NCBI GenBank assembly: GCA_964463505.1
Contig: CAYXDC010000071.1
Location: forward strand, 1-14,987
Source: JAJZSS01 sp964463505
GTDB taxonomy: Bacteria > Chloroflexota > Anaerolineae > Anaerolineales > UBA4823
Direction: 5' to 3'
Length of the DNA: 14,987 nt
Position numbers and translations under genes: made by a program
Notes under the pieces: generated by a model
Databases searched by the model: none
What the model was told of the DNA's origin: nothing
The model's input: only the letters and a program-made list of their open reading frames with translations
In this document: in pieces, positions 1 through 8,122 of the stretch
Layout: every line of letters starts with the position of its first letter
How positions within the stretch are numbered: position 1 is the first letter of the stretch

Positions 1-1097
1 AGGGAGGTCCATCTGCCGCTGGCAAGGCAGTTCTGGTCCGGGTTGCCAGCGATAAGTGTATTCTCAAAGCTGATCACCGCGTCATTGATATTAGCAACCC
101 CACCGTAGCGAGTACCACTGCCGGTCACAAGGTTATCCGCGATGGTGCTGTTCAGCACGTCTGTGGTAGCATCCGAGCTGATATTCGCCAGGCCCGTATA
201 GGTCGGCGCCGTGTTGCCGCTGATCGTGCTGTTGGTGATCGACAGCGTGCCCAGGTTATTGAGCACACCGGCGGCATAGCCATCGGAGCTGTTGCCGCTG
301 ACGGTAACGCCATCCAGGATGGCGCTGCCGCTGAACATTGCCAGACCGCCTCCGAAGGTCGGGGCAATATTGCCAACCAGAGTCGAATTCAATACGCTGG
401 TTGTACCCAGTGAATAGATTCCCCCGCCCTGGTCGGCTGTGTTGGCGCTGATCCGGCTGTTGGAGATCGTCGTGACACCGGAATACCACACCAGTATGCC
501 TCCGCCAACCGAAGGGCTGCTGTTGTTCATCACCTGGCTGTCTACCAGGGTCAAAGTGCCGTTGTTAAATATGCCGCCGCCGCCATTGGTGCTGATATTC
601 TCGGTTACGAGGACGTTTTGCAGGGTCAGGTCACTCTGATTGGAGATACCGCCGCCGTAAGTATTCGAGAAGCCATTGCGGATCGCCAGGTTGGAAATCG
701 TCACCGCCGCAGCCGCGCCGACCTGCACCACGCGCTGGCTGTCGCCGCCATCCAGAATGGTATTCAGCGGGCTGGCCCCAACCACGAGCAAACCTTGGGC
801 CAGATCAATTGATTCTAGATACACGCCAGCCGCGACCTGGATGGTATCGCCAGCCACTGCCAGCCCGATGGCGGCGTTGATCGTCTCGCAGGCCGTGGCA
901 GGCGTAAAACAGTCGTTGAGATCGCTGCCGGTCGCGCCATCCACATACCAGGTGGTCGCCTGAGGCGCCGCCAGGGACACCTGGCCACCTGGCATGATCC
1001 CGATTATCCCTAGCACAAGCATTACTAGGATTAAAATGAACGTAGATTTGCGAAATAATCGATGAAGACTTGGTTTACGCGTTAAGTTTGATCCCAT
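1..1097 (-). CDS. Secreted right-handed parallel beta-helix repeat protein (N-terminal part, runs off window)
   Basis: The minus frame is open from ATG 1097-1095 to the left edge (365 whole codons, no stop), so the C-terminus is missing. The start has a good ribosome site, GGAGG five bases upstream. Residues 1-44 look like a Sec signal peptide: a basic stretch (R7, K8, R13, R16, K17), a hydrophobic core at about 19-35, and a probable cut after SLA or SLAA. The mature part opens with WYVDGATGSDLNDC and an AINAA/GDTIQVAAGVY segment, typical of the cap of secreted beta-helix proteins. About a dozen rungs of 20-25 residues follow, with asparagine ladders and glycine turns (NSRISAN, NSTISGN, NSTIADN, GGGI, GGGL). 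Such proteins sit on the cell surface or are released and often bind or cleave polysaccharide. No catalytic motif is visible, and any sorting signal would lie outside the window. It is divergent from the siroheme gene at 1317. Confidence 0.85.
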   Translation of the reverse strand, partial: MGSNLTRKPSLHRLFRKSTFILILVMLVLGIIGIMPGGQVSLAAPQATTWYVDGATGSDLNDCFTPATACETINAAIGLAVAGDTIQVAAGVYLESIDLAQGLLVVGASPLNTILDGGDSQRVVQVGAAAAVTISNLAIRNGFSNTYGGGISNQSDLTLQNVLVTENISTNGGGGIFNNGTLTLVDSQVMNNSSPSVGGGILVWYSGVTTISNSRISANTADQGGGIYSLGTTSVLNSTLVGNIAPTFGGGLAMFSGSAILDGVTVSGNSSDGYAAGVLNNLGTLSITNSTISGNTAPTYTGLANISSDATTDVLNSTIADNLVTGSGTRYGGVANINDAVISFENTLIAGNPDQNCLASGRWTS

Positions 1098-1177
1098 CAC
1101 AACCTCCATCACTTTGTATTCAAATCTTATAGGGTTGAGAGCCTTCTGGTACCTGTACGGCACCCCCAAACTCAATC

Positions 1178-1205
1178 ATTTTAACCGATAAATAAATGAT
1201 TTCAA
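1178..1205 (-). promoter_or_regulatory. Putative sigma70-type promoter of the beta-helix gene
   Basis: Read on the minus strand, TTGAAA (1205-1200) is followed after 16 bases by TAAAAT (1183-1178). This would start transcription near 1171 and give a leader of about 74 bases before the SD-preceded ATG at 1097. The surrounding stretch 1175-1230 is clearly AT-rich compared with both flanking genes. Boxes were found by eye only. Confidence 0.45.
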
Positions 1206-1280
1206 GTCTAATTTATCGTATTATCTTTCAAACCTGACAAATCGGGGATGAATTCCCGCGCCGCCGGGTGACATATGTCC

Positions 1281-1310
1281 TTGACGCTGTTGCATTGGAT
1301 ATGTTAAAAC
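1281..1310 (+). promoter_or_regulatory. Putative promoter of the siroheme/sensor operon, predicting a leaderless mRNA
   Basis: TTGACG (1281-1286) is followed after 18 bases by TAAAAC (1305-1310). The predicted transcript start, about seven bases downstream, coincides with the GTG start codon at 1317. No purine-rich Shine-Dalgarno sequence stands between the -10 box and that codon. The -10 match is only four of six, so confidence is moderate to low. Confidence 0.4.
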
Positions 1311-1316
1311 TGTTCT

Positions 1317-1958
1317 GTGAAAACATATCCCTTGTGCCTGATTGGGCTGGAAAACCAGCGGGTGCTGGTCATTGGCGGTGGCAGCGTGGCGGCGCGCAAG
1401 GCCGCCAGTCTGGCTGAAGCCGGGGCAAAGCCCGTGGTGATCAGCCCAGATCTGCATCCCGAGCTGCAAGAGCTTCTGGCCAATGCCAGGATCAGCCATG
1501 TGGCGCGCCCATACCAGCCTGGTGACCTGGCCGGGGCGTTCTTGGCGGTCTCCGCCACGGATGATCCATCCGTGAACCAGCAGGTCTGGCAAGCAGCCCA
1601 GGCCGAGCACTGCCTGATCAATGTGGTCGATGATCCCTCACGCTGTAATTTCATCCTGCCGGCAGTCGTGCGGCGAGGCGAGGTAACCCTGTCCGTCTCG
1701 ACGGGTGGGGGCAGCCCGGCTTTGGCGCGCCGCCTGCGCGAGCGTCTGGAAATTGAATTCGGACCTGAATATGGCGAGCTGTCCTCCCTGCTGGCGGAAG
1801 TCCGCCCGCAGCTCATCGCCAACTACCCGCCCCAGGAGCGTCTGGCGGCAGCCTTGCGCCTGGTGGATGGCCCATTGTTGGACATCCTGCGCCAGGAAAA
1901 CTATGCCGCCGCCTTAAGTTTTGCGCTGGCTGAATTGGCAGTAAAATCAACCCTATGA
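1317..1958 (+). CDS. Precorrin-2 dehydrogenase / sirohydrochlorin ferrochelatase (Met8/CysG-N family)
   Basis: This cytoplasmic enzyme oxidises precorrin-2 to sirohydrochlorin with NAD+. In bifunctional members it also inserts iron to give siroheme. The 213-residue protein has the family layout: an N-terminal Rossmann fold with GGGSVAARK (about residues 20-28), the ATDD motif whose aspartate is the catalytic residue in CysG/Met8, NVVDDPSRCNFILPAVVRRG, and STGGGSPALARRLRERLE, followed by a helical C-terminal part. Family members usually begin with a short MxTYPLFL-like strand, which supports GTG 1317 as the start. There is no Shine-Dalgarno sequence, and the promoter spacing suggests a leaderless message. 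The stop overlaps the next gene in an ATGA arrangement (1955-1958), implying translational coupling with the methyltransferase that supplies its substrate. Whether the chelatase activity is retained cannot be read from sequence alone. It is called sirC or ylnF in some species. Confidence 0.92.
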   Translation: MKTYPLCLIGLENQRVLVIGGGSVAARKAASLAEAGAKPVVISPDLHPELQELLANARISHVARPYQPGDLAGAFLAVSATDDPSVNQQVWQAAQAEHCLINVVDDPSRCNFILPAVVRRGEVTLSVSTGGGSPALARRLRERLEIEFGPEYGELSSLLAEVRPQLIANYPPQERLAAALRLVDGPLLDILRQENYAAALSFALAELAVKSTL

Positions 1959-3529
1959 CCGATCACCCCTGTGGAATTGTCTTTCTGGTAGGCGCTGGCC
2001 CCGGCGATCCGGGGTTGATCACCTTGCGGGCTGTGGAATGCCTGCGCCAGGCGGATGTGGTGGTATATGATCGCTTGGCAAACCGCTACCTGTTGAACTA
2101 TGCCCCGGATGCCGAGTGGATCGACGCCGGGAAAATGCCCGAGCACCATAAACTTCCTCAAGAACGCATCAACCAGGTGCTGGTGGAGCATGCCAGCCAG
2201 GGCAAGGTGGTGGTGCGCCTGAAAGGCGGCGATCCGTTTGTATTTGGGCGCGGCGGCGAGGAAGCAGCGGCCCTGGCGGCGGCAGGCATCCCCTTTGAGA
2301 TCGTACCTGGCATTTCCAGCGCTATCGCCGCGCCGGCTTATGCGGGTATCCCAGTCACCCATCGCGACCTGGCTTGCTCAACTGCTTTCATCACCGGGCA
2401 CCGCTCCGATGCGCAGGCGGATGGCGCTGGCGACTGGCGCTGCCTGGCAAACAGCACCGATACCCTGGTGTTCCTGATGGGCATACATAACCTGCCGCGC
2501 ATCGTCGAACAGCTCCTGGCGGGCGGGCGCGCCCCACAAACCCCGGTGGCAATTATCGCTCAGGGCACGCGTCCCAGCCAGCACACCATCACCGGCACCC
2601 TGGCAGATATCGTCGAGCAAGCAAAGACGATCCAACCCCCGGCAGTGATTGTTGTGGGCGAAGTGGTGCGCCTGCGCTCCAATTTGAGGTGGTTCGACCG
2701 CCCGGAGCAGCGCCCCTTACTGGGCTTGCGCGTGCTCAACCCGCGCAACCTGGCAGGACGTGGACCAGACCCTCTCAGCGCACTCTTGCTGGCTGCCGGA
2801 GCCGAGCCTGTCGAGCTGGCAACTTCACGCCTGGCTGCCCTGGACGACCCAGGCGAGCTGGACGCTGCCTTACAACGTCTGGTCGATGCAGAAGCCCGTC
2901 CGGACTGGCTGATCTTCACCAGCGCCAACACCGTGCACTTTACCCTGGAACGCTTCATCGCCCTGGGTTTCGATCTACGCGCTCTGGCCGGTGTAAATCT
3001 GGCCGTGATCGGTAAAGCCACCGGCGCGGCGCTGCGTGAGTGGCGCCTGAATCCCGATTTCACGGCGGGGAAAGCAACTGCGGCTGGCCTGGCGGCTGAG
3101 CTTAGTGCTGCTACCAATCTGCATCACAAACGTCTGCTCGTGCCACGCTCGTCTGCCGCCTTGCCAGAATTACCTGCCCTGTTGGCGCATGCCGGCGCGC
3201 ACGTGGAGACAGTCACTGCGTACACACTTGAACCAGTGGCACCCGACCCGTTGGCATTGGAACAATTCCTCCAAGGACAGATCGATGCGGCGGCATTCCT
3301 CAGCCCCTCGGCGCTCAACAGCCTGGCGGACTGCCTGGCAGAGCAGGGAACATCTCTGCCGCAGGCGCTGGCTGCCTGTTGGGTGGTCTGTATAGGCTCC
3401 ACCACGGCAGATGCAGCCCGCAAACTCGGCGTGCGCGTGGATCGCATCGCCAGCACGCCGTCATTGGAGGCCGTGCGCGACGCCTTAAGCGAAGCCAGGC
3501 AACCTATAAGTGGAGACAAGCATGCCTGA
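1955..3529 (+). CDS. cobA-hemD: Fused uroporphyrinogen-III C-methyltransferase and uroporphyrinogen-III synthase (CobA-HemD)
   Basis: This 524-residue protein carries two consecutive tetrapyrrole enzymes. Residues about 8-245 are the SAM-dependent methyltransferase (SUMT), which turns uroporphyrinogen III into precorrin-2. Visible motifs are VGAGPGDPGLITLRA near 12, VVYDRLAN, RLKGGDPFVFGRGGEE around 88-103, EIVPGISSAIAAPAYAGIPVTHRD ending near 138 (split here only by description), and VGEVVRLR near 235-242. After a short linker (NLRWFD at 243), residues about 260-510 match HemD, which cyclises hydroxymethylbilane to uroporphyrinogen III: IFTSANTVHFTLERF, AVIGKATGAAL, LLVPRSSAALPELPALL, and AAFLSPSALNSL. 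The fusion puts synthesis and first methylation of uroporphyrinogen III in one polypeptide and is known from several phyla. The start ATG overlaps the preceding stop by four bases. With the upstream dehydrogenase it completes siroheme synthesis from hydroxymethylbilane, and precorrin-2 could also feed cobalamin synthesis. Confidence 0.93.
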   Translation: MTDHPCGIVFLVGAGPGDPGLITLRAVECLRQADVVVYDRLANRYLLNYAPDAEWIDAGKMPEHHKLPQERINQVLVEHASQGKVVVRLKGGDPFVFGRGGEEAAALAAAGIPFEIVPGISSAIAAPAYAGIPVTHRDLACSTAFITGHRSDAQADGAGDWRCLANSTDTLVFLMGIHNLPRIVEQLLAGGRAPQTPVAIIAQGTRPSQHTITGTLADIVEQAKTIQPPAVIVVGEVVRLRSNLRWFDRPEQRPLLGLRVLNPRNLAGRGPDPLSALLLAAGAEPVELATSRLAALDDPGELDAALQRLVDAEARPDWLIFTSANTVHFTLERFIALGFDLRALAGVNLAVIGKATGAALREWRLNPDFTAGKATAAGLAAELSAATNLHHKRLLVPRSSAALPELPALLAHAGAHVETVTAYTLEPVAPDPLALEQFLQGQIDAAAFLSPSALNSLADCLAEQGTSLPQALAACWVVCIGSTTADAARKLGVRVDRIASTPSLEAVRDALSEARQPISGDKHA

Positions 3530-4544
3530 AAAAATGCGCGCTCTGGTCACGGGTGGGACAGGTTTTCTGGGCTCGAATCTGGCCCTGCGGCTGGTGGAGC
3601 GGGGCTGGAAAGTGCGCATCCTGGAGCGCCCCGTCGCCGACCGCGTGCTGCTGGAAGAAGGGCCTTTTGATTTCGTCACCGGCGACGTACTGGAGCCAGA
3701 TAGTTTAGCGCCTGCCATGCAGGATATCGATGTGGTATTTCACACTGCCGGTGTGGTGGATTACTGGCGGCAGGGCGTGGAACGCATGTACACCGTGAAC
3801 GTGGAAGGCACGCGCAATGTCATGGCAGCCGCACTGCAAGTGGGCGTGCCACGCCTGGTGCATACCAGCTCCACGGCGGCTATGGGCATCCACCCCAATG
3901 TGGTGGTCGACGAAACCTTCCAATTTAATGTCAAACCCGAGGCCTTCGTCTACGGGCATTCCAAATATCAGGCCGAAGAAGTGGTGTATGAATACCTGGC
4001 GAAAGGCCTGCCGGTGGTGATCGTCAACCCCACCACCGTGCTCGGCCCGCGCGATATCCGCAAAGTCTCCAGCGGAATGGTTGTCGAAGTGGTAAAGCAT
4101 TGTGTCCCGCCCCTCGTTCCCCCTGGCGGGACCAATGTCGTGCCGATCTGCGATGTCGCCCAGGGTCATATTGAGGCTGCCCTGAAAGGTCAGATCGGCG
4201 AGCGCTACATCCTGGCAGGCGAAAATATGACCCACGCCCAGCTTTACAAGACGATTGCCGATGTCGTCGGGTGCGAGGGCAAGATCAAAATCATGCCCCG
4301 CTGGCAGGTAGCCCTGATCGCCGGGATCACCGATATGGTGCAACCGCAGACCAACGGACCGGTGCCGCTGACCGGAACCAGGCTGCGCCTGGAAGCGCAA
4401 ACGTTTTATTTCGACGGTTCGAAAGCCCGCGGGCGCTTTAAAATGCCCAGCACCCCCCTGCGCACAACCATCGAGCGCACCATTGAGTGGTATACCGAAA
4501 TGGGTGAATTTGATGAACAGCCAGAGGTAAAGGAAGTAGTCTGA
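3522..4544 (+). CDS. NAD(P)-dependent epimerase/dehydratase, extended SDR family (dihydroflavonol-reductase-like)
   Basis: The 340-residue protein has an extended short-chain dehydrogenase layout. The cofactor motif TGGTGFLG is at residues 10-17, a DVVFHTAG segment follows, then the NVEGTRNVM helix, HTSSTAAMG with a candidate catalytic Ser/Thr at 116-118, and the catalytic pair Y144-GHS-K148. NPTTVLGPRD is the usual strand after the active site. The family acts on nucleotide sugars, sterols, flavonols or other hydroxyl/keto substrates, and the sequence does not tell which. I chose ATG 3522 because GGAG lies six bases upstream; GTG 3510 would use that same motif as coding sequence. It overlaps the CobA-HemD stop by eight bases and shares one base with the kinase start (TGATG), so it belongs to the operon. 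It has no obvious role in siroheme synthesis. Confidence 0.85.
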   Translation: MPEKMRALVTGGTGFLGSNLALRLVERGWKVRILERPVADRVLLEEGPFDFVTGDVLEPDSLAPAMQDIDVVFHTAGVVDYWRQGVERMYTVNVEGTRNVMAAALQVGVPRLVHTSSTAAMGIHPNVVVDETFQFNVKPEAFVYGHSKYQAEEVVYEYLAKGLPVVIVNPTTVLGPRDIRKVSSGMVVEVVKHCVPPLVPPGGTNVVPICDVAQGHIEAALKGQIGERYILAGENMTHAQLYKTIADVVGCEGKIKIMPRWQVALIAGITDMVQPQTNGPVPLTGTRLRLEAQTFYFDGSKARGRFKMPSTPLRTTIERTIEWYTEMGEFDEQPEVKEVV

Positions 4545-7390
4545 TGAAGAAATTATGGGCCGCGTTACAGCCCTGGACAACCCCCTTCCGCCGTCGCCTA
4601 CGTCTGATCCTGAAACGACGCTGGTTTGATATCAGCCTGCTGGCGAAGATGGGCATGCTGGTTACGATTGGCGTGGCTGGCCTGATCGCCATATTTGCGC
4701 TGCTGGGCATCAGCACTGCCAGCCAGACCACACGCCAGACCATGCGTGAGCGTGTGATTCTGGCGCGCCAGACCGCCACTTCGCTTGATACGGCTCTGCA
4801 AAATTATCGCACCGCACTGACCCTGTTAGCCAGCCAACCCGCCATTTACGACCCGGGCACACCACCGCAGGCGCGCCAACAAGCTCTGGCCGATCTGGAT
4901 AGTTTTGAGCAGGGCATTTACCTGTTGGATGCCTCAGGCCAGTTGCAGGCCTCCAGTCATAGTGCACCCCTCAGCCTGGATTGGCAAGCTGTACCAGCCA
5001 TTCAATCGACCCTGGGCGGTACTAATTTTAGCTCCACGATGGCGATTGAGCCAGAATTAGAGCCTGGATCCGAGGTAACGGCAGCCACGCCGCTGGCAGT
5101 TGTAGCTGTACGAGTTGAATCTCCCAGCGGCGAGCTCAATGGGGTGCTGGCTGCACCTGTGAATCTGGCCCACCTGCCGCTATTCTCTGGAGAGCGCCCC
5201 TTCGAATTGGGCAGTACGGGCACGGTGGATGTGGTCGATGCGCATGGACATATCCTGGCCAGCTCGGACCCCACACGCCTGCTCAGTGGGCAGGGGGATG
5301 ACAATGTGGTGAACAAACTCTTTGTGGCTGGCCAGCCAGGTGTGGAAACCTGTTTTGGCTGCTCCGTAGACGAGCTGAGTGAATTTGCCGATGAAGTCGT
5401 CGCTTTTGCGCCTCTGGATGAGGCGCCCTGGGGTGTGGTCATCCGCCAGAAATCCAGCGAAGTCTTCGCCCTGGTACGCCGCCTGATGCTGGTCACAGGC
5501 ATTTTAGCACTAGTGACGCTGGTGGGAGCTTTTCTCCTGGTAACCGTGACCACCAACAGTGTGATCAGACCCGTCCAGACAATGACTGAAGCCGCTCGAC
5601 GCATCGCCATGGGTGACCTGGACACGCCTATCAAACCCCTGCGGACTGAAGAGTACACCCGCGATGAGCTCGGTATGCTGGCGCAAAGTTTTTCCGCTAT
5701 GCGCCGCCAGTTGAACCGCTCGATGAATGAGATTCAAAGCCTGAACCAGGATTTGGATGCCCGCGTGCGCGAACGCACCCAGGCGGCTATCGACGCCCAG
5801 CTCGAAGCCCAGGCCGCACGCGATGACCTGCGGGCGATCATTGACGCGCTCAGCGACGAGCTGGTTGTGCTGGACGTGGAGCAGCACAAGATCCAGCTTG
5901 CCAATCGCACCGCCCAGGAGCAGCACGCCGCCCAAGGTGAATTGATCGGCTTGCCATACTTCGAGATCTTCCCCTGTTTGCGCCCAGATGCCAGTGATCC
6001 CTGCCAGTGTCCCATCCCCGAAGTGCTCAGCAGTGGCGAGGCAGTGCGCACCATCCACCATCATGGCGGAGAGAATAACGGGAGCCAAAAGGTCCTTGAA
6101 ATTGTGGCATCGCCCATGTATGATGCAGAAGGCAAGATCACGCGCGTGGTAGAACTGCTGCGCGATGTCACGGAAGAGCACCAGATGCGCCAATCTCTGG
6201 TGCGGCGCAACCAGCAACTGGCGATTTTGAATGCCATCTCGACCACCGTCAACCAATCCCTGGATCTGCAAGAGCTCTTAAATCACGCCCTAACCGAAGT
6301 TTTACGCCTGACCGAGGTGGATGTCGGGGCGGTCTTTTTGCTGCGCGATGTGCTGGGTACCCTGGAACTGGCTGCCTGCCAGGGCTTATCGCCGGAGGCT
6401 GCACGCCTGGCATCTGAAATGGGGATGCTGGATAGCTCGTGTGGGGGAATAATGGAACGCGGTGAAGTGATCGTGGTGCCCGATATCACCCATTACCGCG
6501 GCAAGCGCGCCCGCTCGCTGAAAAAAGAGCACCTCTCGGCCTTGATGCATGTGCCCCTGACCGCCAAAGGCTCTGCTTTGGGGAGCATGTGCCTGGGGAC
6601 TCGCCAGCCGATGGAATTCTCCCCAGAGGAAGAAGAACTGCTCACTGCCATCGGCAGCCAGATCGCGGTAGCGGTGGAAAATGCCCGCCTTTACGCCGAA
6701 GTGCAACAGAAAGAGCGCATCCGTGGTGAGTTGTTCAAAAAAGCGCTCAGCGCTCAAGAAGATGAGCGCAAACGCATCGCCCGCGAATTGCACGATGATA
6801 CCAGCCAGAACCTGACGGCGATGCTGTTCAACCTGGATGAGACTGCCGATTGCCAGGATATGGCTGAAGTGCGCCAACACCTGGAGCGCCTGCGTGGGCT
6901 TACCGAGCACACCCTGGATGGAGTGCATAAGCTGATCTTTGATCTGCGCCCCAGCATGCTCGACCATCTGGGTCTGGTGCCAGCGCTGCGCGTATATGCC
7001 GAGTCGCGCCTGGTCGAGCAAGGCATGCGTGTCGTCGTGGATGAGACTTCAGCCCCACGCCGCCTGGAAGCAGAGATGGAGACGGCTGTGTTTCGCGTTT
7101 TACAAGAAGCAATCAACAATATTGCTCGCCATGCGGCTGCCCGCAACGTTTGGATCCAGTTGAGTTACAATCATCAACAATTAACGGTAACCGTTGAAGA
7201 TGACGGAATTGGCTTTGAGCCGAATACAGTCCAGGTCAGCCCAGGAAATCCGCGCGGGCTTGGCCTGATGGGAATGCGTGAGCGCCTGGAACTACTGGGC
7301 GGCGAGCTGGAGATCACCTCCCTGCCCGGCCAGGGTACAGAGCTGCTCATCACGGTGCCCCTGACAGAAAGGAATCCAGAAATTGCCTGA
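4544..7390 (+). CDS. Membrane sensor histidine kinase, NarX/HisKA_3 type, with HAMP, PAS and GAF domains
   Basis: A 948-residue sensor kinase. A basic N-terminus is followed by TM1 (about 36-57), an extracytoplasmic sensor domain (about 58-312) and TM2 (about 314-337). Then come HAMP (about 340-395), a coiled coil (to about 428), PAS (about 429-545), GAF (about 565-715) and the kinase core. The core has ERKRIARELHDD with phospho-accepting His750, the N box QEAINNIARHA (854-864), DDGIGF (886-891) and the glycine-rich GLGLMGMRERLELLGG from 905. HisKA_3 kinases pair with NarL/LuxR regulators, and the next gene is exactly that, overlapping by eight bases. Cysteines stand out: a CFGC pair (270 and 273) in the outer domain and C478, C487, C489 in the PAS domain. 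These would suit redox or metal sensing, but the ligand is unknown. An AAGGAAG-like ribosome site precedes ATG 4544, which overlaps the SDR stop by one base. Confidence 0.92.
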   Translation: MKKLWAALQPWTTPFRRRLRLILKRRWFDISLLAKMGMLVTIGVAGLIAIFALLGISTASQTTRQTMRERVILARQTATSLDTALQNYRTALTLLASQPAIYDPGTPPQARQQALADLDSFEQGIYLLDASGQLQASSHSAPLSLDWQAVPAIQSTLGGTNFSSTMAIEPELEPGSEVTAATPLAVVAVRVESPSGELNGVLAAPVNLAHLPLFSGERPFELGSTGTVDVVDAHGHILASSDPTRLLSGQGDDNVVNKLFVAGQPGVETCFGCSVDELSEFADEVVAFAPLDEAPWGVVIRQKSSEVFALVRRLMLVTGILALVTLVGAFLLVTVTTNSVIRPVQTMTEAARRIAMGDLDTPIKPLRTEEYTRDELGMLAQSFSAMRRQLNRSMNEIQSLNQDLDARVRERTQAAIDAQLEAQAARDDLRAIIDALSDELVVLDVEQHKIQLANRTAQEQHAAQGELIGLPYFEIFPCLRPDASDPCQCPIPEVLSSGEAVRTIHHHGGENNGSQKVLEIVASPMYDAEGKITRVVELLRDVTEEHQMRQSLVRRNQQLAILNAISTTVNQSLDLQELLNHALTEVLRLTEVDVGAVFLLRDVLGTLELAACQGLSPEAARLASEMGMLDSSCGGIMERGEVIVVPDITHYRGKRARSLKKEHLSALMHVPLTAKGSALGSMCLGTRQPMEFSPEEEELLTAIGSQIAVAVENARLYAEVQQKERIRGELFKKALSAQEDERKRIARELHDDTSQNLTAMLFNLDETADCQDMAEVRQHLERLRGLTEHTLDGVHKLIFDLRPSMLDHLGLVPALRVYAESRLVEQGMRVVVDETSAPRRLEAEMETAVFRVLQEAINNIARHAAARNVWIQLSYNHQQLTVTVEDDGIGFEPNTVQVSPGNPRGLGLMGMRERLELLGGELEITSLPGQGTELLITVPLTERNPEIA

Positions 7391-8072
7391 ACTACGCATC
7401 TTGATTGTGGATGACCATGCTATCCTGCGCGATGGCATCCGATCATTATTGGAGCGGCAAGAGGATCTCCGGGTGGTTGGTGAAGCGGGGGATGGGCGGC
7501 AGGCGCTGGCGCTGGTAGCTGAGCTCCAGCCGGATATCGTGCTGATGGATATCAACATGCCGGATATGAACGGCCTGGAAGCCACGCATCTGATTGTTGA
7601 ACAGTACCCACAAATCAAAGTGCTGATCCTGACCCAGCATGATAACCATGAATACATAAATTCGCTGCTGCAAGCCGGTGCGGCGGGATACGTGCTCAAG
7701 CGCTCGGGCGGGCGCGAGCTGCTCACCGCCATCCGCCAGGTGCACAGCCAGGGTGCTTACCTGGAAGCCAGCGTGGCGCGCCAGGTTTTGAACCATTACA
7801 CGAACCCCGAGATCACAGCCAAGAATGGGCTGGCTGCACTGACCGAACGGGAATACCAGGTGTTGCAGCTCATCGCCAAGGGCAAAAGCAACAAAGAGAT
7901 TGCCCACGCATTGGTGATCAGCCCCAAGACCGTATCCGTGCACCGTACCAATATTATGAATAAGCTAAACGTGCAGACCAGCTTCGAGCTGATCCGTTAT
8001 GTCACCCAGCACCAGCTCCTGGAGTTTGACCACACTTCCAATCTGCCTGAAAACGAACCACCCAGCGTCTGA
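7383..8072 (+). CDS. NarL/LuxR-family DNA-binding response regulator
   Basis: The 229-residue protein has a receiver domain (about 4-120) and a LuxR-type helix-turn-helix (about 150-210). In the receiver, D10 and D11 form the acidic pocket, D56 in VLMDINMPDMNG is the phosphorylation site, T84 is the switch residue and K106 is the conserved lysine. The HTH shows LTEREYQVLQLIAKGKSNKEIA and a recognition region around SPKTVSVHRTNIMNKL. It starts at TTG 7383, inside the end of the kinase gene, with AAAGG about nine bases upstream. No better in-frame start is available because the receiver strand begins at residue 5. It is expected to be phosphorylated by the kinase just upstream and to activate or repress promoters not identified here. 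NarL-like half-sites were not obvious in the two promoter regions of this operon. Confidence 0.93.
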   Translation: MPELRILIVDDHAILRDGIRSLLERQEDLRVVGEAGDGRQALALVAELQPDIVLMDINMPDMNGLEATHLIVEQYPQIKVLILTQHDNHEYINSLLQAGAAGYVLKRSGGRELLTAIRQVHSQGAYLEASVARQVLNHYTNPEITAKNGLAALTEREYQVLQLIAKGKSNKEIAHALVISPKTVSVHRTNIMNKLNVQTSFELIRYVTQHQLLEFDHTSNLPENEPPSV

Positions 8073-8122
8073 CATTCTCGCCGCCCTGTGGCTCAAACAA
8101 TCAAAATGCTCAAGGAGAAAAT

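Noticed and set aside
1238..1256. Small palindrome CGGGGATGAATTCCCG between divergent genes
   Set aside because: Only about three outer base pairs and a GAATTC-like centre hold together, and no U-tract follows, so it is too weak to call an operator or terminator.
1206..1316. Cobalamin or other riboswitch ahead of the siroheme genes
   Set aside because: The region before GTG 1317 is short, has no B12-box-like sequence and no convincing multi-stem fold, and the likely promoter leaves no leader.
3705..4580. Long minus-strand frame of 291 codons opposite the SDR gene
   Set aside because: The plus-strand SDR has clear family motifs. The antisense frame is low in recognisable features, His-rich through codon mirroring, and typical of GC-rich shadow frames.
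5510..6271. Minus-strand frame of 253 codons opposite the sensor kinase, and similar ones at 1304-1822, 2560-3117 and 6386-7021
   Set aside because: All lie opposite genes with strong domain evidence and show no family motif or ribosome site.
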